A stretch of 16,649 nt of DNA from Lunasporangiospora selenospora (lineage: Eukaryota > Mortierellomycota > Mortierellomycetes > Mortierellales > Mortierellaceae), in NCBI GenBank assembly GCA_015680635.1, contig JAABOA010000018.1, positions 21,014 to 37,662 on the forward strand. Reading direction: 5' to 3'. Under the pieces are notes generated by a model. The model did no database searches and was not told the DNA's origin. It saw nothing but the letters and a program-made list of their open reading frames with translations. Shown here piece after piece: positions 9,690 to 16,649 of this stretch. The first letter of the stretch is position 1. Each line of letters opens with the position of its first letter. Made by a program: the position numbers and the translations under genes.

Positions 9690-10087
9690 TTACTCTGCGT
9701 CCTGGGTCTTGTGTGATGGTTCATCCTCATGCTGCTGGAATTGTAATGTGTGAAAGTGTTTCCAAAGCTGCGCAAGTTGCTCAAACTCGTGTCCGATGGA
9801 TATGATAGAGTCCAGATTCCTGTTGAGAATGCTGATGTTTGTGATAACCTGGCCCATTTCCTGTAAAACAAAAAAAAAGATAAAGAAAAAAAGAATGGCG
9901 TGTCTCTCTGGTGTTAAGTCATGATGAAATTGGGAGGATCAGTGCAGAGATAGGCAGGGTCTCTTCTTATTTTGATTTTCTAGATTGATTTCTGTACCGA
10001 ATTAATGTCGGAAACGAGCTTTGCTCTCTCGGATTCGAAAAGCGATCCCTCCATCAACTGGCCTTGAGCTCCTTGTGATACTGCCAT
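9690..10087 (-). CDS. DAD1: DASH complex subunit Dad1 (2 exons, 86 aa)
   Basis: Exons on the minus strand: 10087-9998 (30 codons) and 9860-9690 (56 codons plus stop), joined in phase 0 across a 137-nt GT-AG intron whose acceptor follows a T-rich tract. Exon 1 ends FESERAKLVSDINS and exon 2 opens with EMGQVITNISILNRNLDSII, then SIGHEFEQLAQLWKHF. This is the Dad1 signature: a glutamate-rich helix, E-[IM]-x-x-x-[IM] core, N-x-[SN]-L-[ED]-S-[IS]-I, G-x-E-F and a terminal LW. Yeast Dad1 has 94 residues, so the size fits. Dad1 is one of ten DASH/Dam1 subunits that form rings or arcs on microtubules and couple kinetochores to plus ends. The tail after residue 70 is Gln/Glu/His rich and probably disordered. 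Because each exon is short, open-reading-frame scans miss this gene; the longest open frame here is in a different frame. Confidence 0.9.
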
Positions 10088-10168
10088 TACTGTGTGGGCT
10101 AACAGAAAAAGGAATGAAGCAAAGCCTAGCGACTGAAAATAAAATTGAAGTATGGCTCAGCAGCCTGA

Positions 10169-10187
10169 TTTTTTTTTTTTTTTTTTT
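10169..10187. repeat. Homopolymer T19
   Basis: A run of 19 T lies 80 bp upstream of the DAD1 start codon. On the DAD1 sense strand it is poly(dA), which in fungal promoters can keep nucleosomes off; that role is inferred. Confidence 0.9.
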
Positions 10188-11085
10188 GGGTCCACTTTTT
10201 GATATCGCGCAGAAGAAGGTCTCGCCTCCTTTTTTCCTGCCCTTTTCTTCAGTAATCAAAAGCATTCACCCGTTTTCCCTAATGCCAGACATCGCACTTG
10301 TCTAAAGGGCTCTGCTGCTAGGGTTGTTACTCTTCCGAGGATAATTTATCGTGTAAAGAGTGCCTTGACTCTGGCTGCATAGACTGAGGATGCTGAAATA
10401 GGCAGAGTAATATTCTAGATTACGTTCTTGATAGTCTAACCAGTTTCAGACCGATAGAACAAGCTACCTCAAGTGTATAATACCATGCAGCATTTATAAC
10501 CGAAGTGCCTAAGTCTCTTTGTGCCTGGCCACCGAGTGATGATCTTTTTAATATCCGCTGTCAAAGGATAGAGTCCAGTGAGCTGAATAAAAATGGTCAT
10601 GGTGGAGAATGCAGAGCTCAGCCATGACAATCTCAAACTGCGCATCGCCGCTCACTCGAACTGCCGCCCATTCCGCATCGCCCTTGTCCTGAAACCTCAC
10701 CGCTTGTACCCAACAAGCAGAACAAGGACATCATGTCTCGTTGGTGAATGGTGTATGACCCTGTCAAGAGCTGATCAGAGAATGAGAGAAAGGGAAAGGT
10801 CAGGCAGTCAGAAGATGCGCTTTGGATGCATCAAAGTGCTCATAGTCATTTCAGGGCTCGTCGAACAGCGGGACTAGATGCCACGCAGGGACAGGGAAGG
10901 TTGACTCTGTTGCTCAATCTTGACTGCGAGCACAGCCTTACCTGTGCGCGAGTGAGAGTGAACGAGCAGAGTGTGCGGGTTGGCGTTCGATATTTCGTTT
11001 CAGACCCCACGGGAGGCGCCTTCTGTCTTCAGAGGACCTTGTCTCTCCCTATCTCAATTGTGCATACATCCGTCTCATTGCATCT

Positions 11086-11215
11086 TGTCTTGCCTTTTCT
11101 TTTCTCCCTCTCGCCCACCCTTTCTCTCTTCTCTCTCTTCCCACCCTTTCTCATTCCTCCCTACCCCCAACCTCCTCTCCTCTCCTCTCCTCTCCTTTCT
11201 CCCTTTTCTCCCTTT
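11086..11215 (+). promoter_or_regulatory. CT-rich promoter/leader tract with (TCTCC)n
   Basis: The plus strand is nearly pure pyrimidine for about 130 nt, with a short TCTCC tandem (about four units) at 11176-11195. It ends some 155 nt before the transporter ATG, the usual place for a transcription start in fungal genes with CT boxes. Its function is inferred from position and composition. Confidence 0.5.
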
Positions 11216-11370
11216 GGCCGTTAACCCATCACTTTGTCGCCTTTCATTCTGAAAGACACCCATCATCACATCCTCCTTCTGTGTCAAGTCAATTTCTAGC
11301 TCGATTCCATAGGGCCATTTTCTATTGCACTCAATCGCCAACTCCTCTCTAGGATAACCTTTTGCTTGTT

Positions 11371-14300
11371 ATGGCTGCTGCAGTGACCACAGCTTCTTTG
11401 GAGGCACTTGGTCAGCAACAGCTGGACCGTCCTCAGAGTTCCAAGAGCAATCCATCTCTGTCTGCATCGCCATTGACGACCTCGACACCGTCCCGGCCAC
11501 AGTCACAGCGCCTAGCCCAAGGCTCCTCGCAAGCCTTCACTGGGGGGCAACCGTTGCAAGGCGGTCTATCTTCTGCCGCAGCGATGGCTGATACTGAGAA
11601 TACGGCCGACGTGCTCTTTCATGCCATTGCCGCCCAGAACCAGAATACCAGTCATCCTAACCACACTGCCACTCATGGAAATAATAACAGCACCAGCATA
11701 GGAGGCTCAAGACACACTACTGTTCCTGCAGGCGGCCTTGGAATGGCCACCGCCTCTGTTTCCTCCAGCGAGCAACTACAACAGTTGCCAACTCCAAGGA
11801 CCTCAACTTCTTCTGGAGCAGCTTCGCCCCCTGAGGCCCATTCACCACCGAATGCAACTGTATCCCAGGCACTGCTCTATCCGCACCAGAACACTCCCAG
11901 CAACCTTAACAGAGGAGGCAGTCGAAGCCAGCTCTCGCTGATCCATCAGTCTCATCCGTCGACGGCCCCTCCCTCCTCAAGCTCCTTGACCCCTTCTGTC
12001 CAGTCAACAACACATCATACAAGCCAGGGTCAAGGCTATTATGGTCACCAACATAGTACGTTTGCTACCACCACAACAACAACAACATCAACAACAACCC
12101 AACAAAATGGTAATCATGCCGGAGTCTTATCCAGGGCAGGGTCACGATCAAGCCAACAACTCCTCCAAGGCCGTCAGCAGCTACAATCCCATCAAACGCA
12201 CCAAAAATCCCTTTCGAATCTTCGAGCCTCATCACCACACTTACCAGATACAGTTAGTTCAGCGGCGGGTATGCTTGATATTGGAGGTTCCACTATTGGG
12301 GGATTGGGTGGCATGGCAACATCAACAGGATCGTTAGCCTCGCCCAACACAAACATACTATCAGGACGGCCCTATATTCACCAGCATGGTCTTCATCAAC
12401 AGAGTCACAGTGACTATGAGCAACAATACCAGGATCAGCTCTTACAGCAGCAATTGGAAGATGAAAAGGAACTCCAGAAACGGAAAACTCGGACAGCGGT
12501 CAATAGCGTATCCTCCTTCTTACCACCAAAGTTAAACATGGGACTGAACAAGGTGGTCCAGTCAGCCAAAGAGGCTGTGAGTCCAATCACGCCCCAGTCC
12601 AAGATGGCATTACCAACGACAGCCACGTCGACAACAGCGACGAACCGTGTATTTACAGGCATGGGTGTAGGCATGAACGACCCGAATACCACTACTCACG
12701 TAAATTTGGGACTGGGAATCTCAGGCACCAGCCATTTGGCGGCGGGGATCACTCCGACGACGCCAACATTCGCTTCGGCATTTGCTCCCCGGACAGGGAG
12801 TGCGGCCTCTATTCGACATGTATTGCTCCGCCTTTATCGAGCAGCCAAGCTGCCACTCATCTGTCTGCTTTGGTATCTTTCCTCTGCAGTGACCAACAAT
12901 CTTGGAAAACAACTACTGAATCAGTTCCAGTACCCGGTGACGTTGACGTTTGTCCAGTTTTGGTTCGTGTCATTGTTCTGTTTCATGGGCGGAGCTGTTC
13001 TGAGAGTGACTTCAAGGATCCGTAAACCGACAAGACGGATCATAGAGATGACAGCACCTTTGGTCGGATTCCAAGTTATAGGACACGTTTTCTCGAGTAT
13101 TGCAATCAGTCGAGTGCCGCTAAGTGTCGTCCATACGATCAAGGTAAGATAGTAGCAGATGAGTAATGGGAGTCAATCAGGACTCTAAGATCGAGGGAAA
13201 GCGATGGGGACCAACAAAAGGAGGGTAGGCGTGGCCATTTTGGAAATCAATTTTCGGTAGGAAGGCACTTTTGTATCCATGTTGGAATGGGTATGAATAC
13301 ACATGGAGGGGAGAGTGAAGGACAAAGGAGGGACAGGAGGTCGCACGCTCACTGTCGCCACAGGATGATTCGCTAGAAATATTCAGGATCAAGGGAGTTG
13401 AGAACTTGATAGTCGCACACACAGAACTCCTGGAAGCACCTTTTTGGCGCTTTTTTTTTGTGAAAAAGGGAAACAGCTGTATTTCAGGCAACAAACAAGG
13501 CTTTGAAGGATCTATTTTTAACACGAACACTCTTGGCACACTTGCACTAGGCCTTGACGCCCCTGTTCACCGTTCTGTTCTACCGTGTGGTGCTGGGAAC
13601 GACATATGGCGGTGACGTCTACCTCTCTCTAGTGCCACTGACAGCTGGAGTGATGCTTGCTTGTCGTATGAAGCTCGAGTTCGATAATGTGGTTGGCCTC
13701 TCCTGCGCCTTGACCTCGACACTAGTGTTTGTGGCCCAGAATGTGTTTACAAAGAAGATTCTGTCTAGCTCGGGTGGGGGCAATGCAGGGGCTGCTGCCA
13801 AACCCAAGCAAGAGTTACCAACCGATCGATACCACGGTCATGACGGAGCCAAGGAATCGTCACACTCGAATTCGGCACAGCCATTGGATCCCGTAGAACA
13901 ACTGAGCGGGTCATCACAGAAACTGGACAAGATGAACATTTTGTTTTACTCATCCACTATGGCAGCTGTGTGTATGATCCCGATGTGGTTCTATGCCGAG
14001 GGTTGGACTCTGATGACCTCGTCAACGTCTTTTACCGCGAGTGGAATTGACTCTGACTACGATAACAGTGACAGTTTGACGATTACCTGGCTCTTGCTCC
14101 TGAACGGAGTTTCTCACTTTTTCCAGAATGTGTTTGCATTCTCAGTACTTGCATTGACTTCACCTGTGACATATTCGATTGCTTCGTTGATCAAGCGCAT
14201 TGTTGTTATTGTGGCGAGTATCGTATATTTCCACCAGGCGCTTGGGCTGTTGCAATGGACGGGAGTCTGTATGACATTCTGGGGGTTGTGGATGTATAAC

Positions 14301-14396
14301 TCTGCCAAGAATGCGGCCAAGGTGAATCCAGCATCGAGTCTGTTGGCCACGACCAGAGTCGGTCGAAGGATGAGCCGTGGATTTTCGTCGGGGTAG
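11371..14396 (+). CDS. SLY41: Sly41-like triose-phosphate-transporter family (DMT) protein with long disordered N-terminus (2 exons, 872 aa)
   Basis: Exons 11371-13143 and 13551-14396, joined in phase 0 as HTIK/ALTPLFTVLFYR, the conserved core of TPT/SLC35 transporters. Residues 1-484 are low complexity (Ser, Thr, Gln, His, Pro), with an ACA/CAA-coded Thr run near 232-245 and a short Gln/Glu coiled coil near 346-375. From about 487 (RLYRAAKLPLICLLWYLSS) there are about ten hydrophobic helices, with VTLTFVQFWFVSLFCF, FQNVFAFSVLALTSPVTYS, IKRIVVIVASIVYF and a terminal FWGLWMYNSAK. A Gly/Ser/Gln loop (about 663-715) splits the helices into two halves. Yeast Sly41 (about 450 aa) was found as a suppressor of ER-to-Golgi transport loss; the family moves phosphorylated or sugar-linked solutes, but the substrate is unknown. 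The long N-terminus is well beyond the usual family length. The 407-nt intron is much longer than others here. The start is the first in-frame ATG (G at -3 and +4). Confidence 0.88.
12066..12105 (+). repeat. Coding ACA/CAA triplet repeat in the transporter N-terminus
   Basis: An interrupted run of ACA and CAA triplets encodes a threonine stretch followed by Thr-Gln-Gln-Asn. It sits in the disordered N-terminal part and is a likely site of length variation between strains. Confidence 0.8.
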
Positions 14397-14402
14397 AATA
14401 AA
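14397..14402 (+). terminator. Poly(A) signal for the SLY41-like gene
   Basis: AATAAA directly follows the TAG stop, with a T-rich run (T12 region) 25-40 nt later. It is the only canonical AATAAA near the stop. If used, the 3' UTR would be very short; a more distal site is possible. Confidence 0.45.
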
Positions 14403-14456
14403 TTCGTCTCTAGTCAATCCTGGGAGTTTTTTTTTTTTCTGGAGTTGGGGGATGGT

Positions 14457-14463
<7 letters not shown>

Positions 14464-14491
<28 letters not shown>
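14464..14491. repeat. Microsatellite (GA)14
   Basis: Fourteen perfect GA units lie 70 bp downstream of the transporter stop codon, probably in or just after its 3' UTR. Confidence 0.95.
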
Positions 14492-14493
<2 letters not shown>

Positions 14494-14914
14494 CCAAAGT
14501 TGAGATCGTCATAGAATATGGACTGAGGTGTCGAGGCTGGATAGTTGGTTCAAGATGGACATGTCCTTATCCAGTTAGATAAATTACCCGGAGAAAAAAA
14601 AGCTCTAGGATGAAACAACAATGACAGTTAACAATTGTGCAATTGAATATGGTTTAAGAGTTTGGTGACCTGAGACTATCGGCTGTGTAGTCTTGAGAGA
14701 GACCGGCCCCCTCCTTCTCATCTTTCCCTCCTCCCTTCTCCCCCTGGGAAAATAGAATGCTTGGCATCCCGGTGTCTACAAGGATTAAAGTTGTTGATCA
14801 TCCTAGAAATGGACTTTTGGGACTGGACGAATGGGCATTGGGCGTAGTAAGGCTGAAATGGCATAAACGCCTTGACGCGAGAATGGTGACACAACCTGTG
14901 CAAATGGATTTCTT

Positions 14915-14968
14915 GGAAGGAAGGAAGGAAGGAAGAAGGGAGAGGGGAATGGGGGGGGGGGTTTTTTT
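14915..14968. repeat. (GGAA)5 followed by purine tract, G11 and T7
   Basis: Five GGAA units (14915-14934) pass into a G/A tract, then eleven G (14951-14961) abut seven T (14962-14968). Homopolymer lengths could be affected by sequencing error. Confidence 0.85.
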
Positions 14969-15191
14969 ATCTTCCTTGCGCCGAAATCAATGTAAAATAG
15001 CAAAAGGCGCAATCTCTTGGAAAGCCCAGAAACGGGAAATTTCCTATCAAGGAACTCAGCCGCCATAGAGCAACCTCGCGACAAAAAAAAAAAAAGTCGA
15101 CTAGGGTTCAAAAAGTTTACATTCCTCTGTCGACCCTTGGCTCTGTCAGATCCGCTGTCCTAAATATGGCGTAACCCGCAGCAGGCAACAG

Positions 15192-15278
15192 GTTCCTCAG
15201 GAACGGAGCGGAGAAAGAAATCAACCATTTTAGTGCGAAAACAATACACCCGTTCTCGGTCCGAGCACCGAGCGAGAA
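15192..15278. repeat. Cluster of short inverted repeats
   Basis: GTTCCT-C-AGGAAC at 15192-15204 is a perfect 6-bp inverted repeat with one base between the arms. At 15253-15278 several overlapping ones occur: CTCGG-T-CCGAG (15255-15265), CTCGGT/ACCGAG (15255-15272) and TTCTCG/CGAGAA (15253-15278). They contain CGG-N-CCG, a geometry used by fungal zinc-cluster factors. No function is shown. Confidence 0.5.
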
Positions 15279-16570
15279 TCAACTACGTACTGGATATCCG
15301 AAAAAAGATGGGCCTCCTGTCGTGTCAACTGCAGGGTCCATTGGTAGGGTTTCTTGGGATCCGCTCTCTCGCCAATAGTCCTTCCAAGTGCAACAATGTT
15401 ACTGTTCACTCTCTCCCGCCCCCTCTCCCCCTACCCTCGCTGTGGCCAAGGTCTTTGTAACCTGCTCTCTTTGTGGTTGTGCTCAATCAAATGGATAGAA
15501 TTCAAAGAAAGTGCATGGAGAATGCAGTGGGCTTTTTATTCCTCAGCCAAACGACTGTCTAGTAAGGTTATCACTGCCCCTTCTGCCCATTTTTGCTTGC
15601 GGTGAATTGTGGTGAGTTGGTGCTCATTTGGAAGGTCTGATTGACGTGTACAAGTACCCCGCCTAAATGACTGCTGGTGGATAATGTACTGCCGTCGACC
15701 GTGGTCTATTGTAAGCAAGCTTGCAGCACTAGGTAATTATTGAGAGAGAGAGCCTGGAAAAGAGTCTGTCGGCTCATATTTGGCCGCACTCGCAGATGCT
15801 GTGAAATGACTGTTGCTGTCTGTCATGATATAGGATAAGCAGCATGCGTCGTAATAGATGCATTCGAAACCCTTTTCTCTAGCCTAACCCGACTGGAAAC
15901 TTGGTGCCAGTAGTCCCAGCGATGGCGAGGGAAAGATCCGCAAATTGATTTTGTAGCTTACAAAGGAAACAAAGAAGAGAAGAGAAGAGAGAAAAAGAGA
16001 GATTGAGAGAAAGCCATCTATCATATTCAGATTCGGCCCAGAACCTGGTTCTCTGGGCGGGCTAGGCTAGAGGGCGACGCATGCTTATTAAGGGAGCAGG
16101 ATCCAGCGACTGCAGGTCCAGGAAGAATAGCCTTGTCCTCCTTGCGACGAATGCGGGTGCAATGATGATAATGATGATGGGGATTGGAGAATGGAGAATG
16201 GCGTAATTCAACCTGCTGGTTTGCCAGGGAACACCCCTTCCTCTTTCCCCGTCTAGTCTTGCGGCGAGCAAAGTTGGACTATGGCCCTTCTTCTTTCTCG
16301 TACTCGTTGGTCTTTGCTCCTCATTCTTGTTCTCGTGTTTTTTTTTGTCCTCCCCTACCCCCTTGACCACCCCCTTTGCCCCCCTCTTCGTGCGAGAAAC
16401 GGGCCATCGGATGGTAAAGTGGCAAAGATGCAATTGTATTCGGACCCTGTCCAGTCATCAGTGGAGCGTGCGTGCAGTCTTGACTGACCGTTACATGACT
16501 GGCACTCGACCTAGCACGCGCTTCGAATCTCTGGCCGCAACAGCCATGTGTGATGTGTGTGGTTCACAAG

Positions 16571-16600
16571 AGAGTTAGGGAGAGAGTTAGGGAGAGAGTG
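16571..16600. repeat. Short 12-mer tandem, GAGAGTTAGGGA x2
   Basis: Two head-to-tail copies of a 12-nt unit near the right edge, followed by a decayed third and by a GGT-rich stretch (about 16607-16621). Part of the GA-rich style of this region. Confidence 0.7.
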
Positions 16601-16649
16601 AGAAAGGGTGGTGGTGGTGGTTGAAGGTTGAGGTGGTGCAACAGATTGG

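Larger units (their letters stand above)
10088..11370. promoter_or_regulatory. Divergent intergenic region between DAD1 and SLY41-like genes
   Basis: These 1.28 kb lie between two divergent start codons. Features that can be seen are a run of 19 T at 10169-10187 and a pyrimidine tract at about 11086-11215 near the transporter gene, a typical fungal CT-rich promoter or leader. Open frames of 58-132 codons in between have no recognisable family and run through the low-complexity tract; none is called as a gene. Confidence 0.5.
14397..16649. other. Gene-poor region with microsatellites
   Basis: These 2.25 kb show no coding segment with recognisable family signature on either strand. Open frames reach 123 codons (minus, 16433-16062) and 103 codons (plus, 14757-15068), but they run through simple repeats or homopolymers and look random. 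The region holds (GA)14, (GGAA)5, G11 followed by T7, a poly(A) run at about 15084-15096, short inverted repeats near 15192-15278, and GA-rich patches at about 15970-16010 and 16565-16605. The last part may be promoter of a gene beyond the right edge. Confidence 0.55.

Noticed and set aside
9686-9871. 61-codon minus-strand frame (MFYRKW...)
   Set aside because: It is the wrong frame of the second DAD1 exon; the frame one base over matches Dad1.
11075-11341. Lys/Arg/Glu-rich minus-strand frame opposite the pyrimidine tract
   Set aside because: It is a by-product of the CT-rich promoter read backwards.
14757-15068. 103-codon plus-strand frame starting MLGIPVSTRIK
   Set aside because: It runs straight through the GGAA repeat and the G11/T7 homopolymers, and no family is recognised.
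15830-15900. TTCGAAACC resembling a tRNA B box
   Set aside because: The flanking bases cannot form a T-arm stem and no A box or acceptor stem is found at the right distance.
16062-16433. 123-codon minus-strand frame with poly-Ile and Lys-rich stretches
   Set aside because: The residues come from GAT/ATG and homopolymer repeats; composition is that of non-coding DNA.
16571-16600. Two TTAGGG hexamers suggesting an interstitial telomere tract
   Set aside because: They are part of a 12-nt GA-rich unit, not adjacent TTAGGG repeats, and only two copies occur.

Overview
The window reads as a piece of nuclear DNA from a filamentous, probably early-diverging fungus. The genes are intron-rich: 23 introns can be placed, all GT-AG, mostly 58-175 nt, often with CTAAC, CTAAT or CTGAC branch-point motifs. 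Promoters are CT-rich, intergenic DNA carries many simple repeats, and one gene (DAD1) belongs to the largely fungal DASH/Dam1 kinetochore complex. A Mortierella- or Mucor-like lineage would fit, but that is an inference from gene content and style, not a demonstrated placement.

Layout, left to right: (1) 1-348, minus strand, the first 116 codons of an F-BAR (FCH) membrane-curving protein that runs off the left edge. (2) 349-1501, a promoter region shared with the next gene, holding a GA-rich 7-mer tandem repeat. (3) 1502-3688, plus strand, a seven-exon neurochondrin-family gene (524 aa). (4) 3723-6494, minus strand, an eight-exon coiled-coil gene (683 aa) whose N-terminus resembles HAUS5, a subunit of augmin. 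(5) 6699-9388, plus strand, a nine-exon DNAJC11 orthologue (597 aa, mitochondrial J-protein). (6) 9690-10087, minus strand, a small two-exon DAD1 gene (86 aa). (7) 10088-11370, a divergent promoter region with T19 and a long pyrimidine tract. (8) 11371-14396, plus strand, a two-exon Sly41-like/TPT-family transporter (872 aa) with a disordered N-terminal half of about 480 residues. (9) 14397-16649, gene-poor DNA with microsatellites and no gene that I can support.

The genes do not form an operon or an evident cluster; they alternate in strand, giving two tail-to-tail pairs and three head-to-head pairs. Two of the five complete genes are mitotic spindle components: HAUS5 would work in microtubule-dependent microtubule nucleation inside the spindle, and DAD1 in coupling kinetochores to microtubule plus ends. 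DNAJC11 would act at mitochondrial membrane contact and cristae-organising complexes, and the Sly41-like protein in ER/Golgi solute transport.

Exon models were built by hand from splice motifs, reading-frame continuity and recollection of family sequences; none was checked by alignment or transcript data. I saw no CRISPR array, rRNA, convincing tRNA, transposon or defence/mobile system. The most notable content is the augmin-like gene and the easily missed DAD1 gene.
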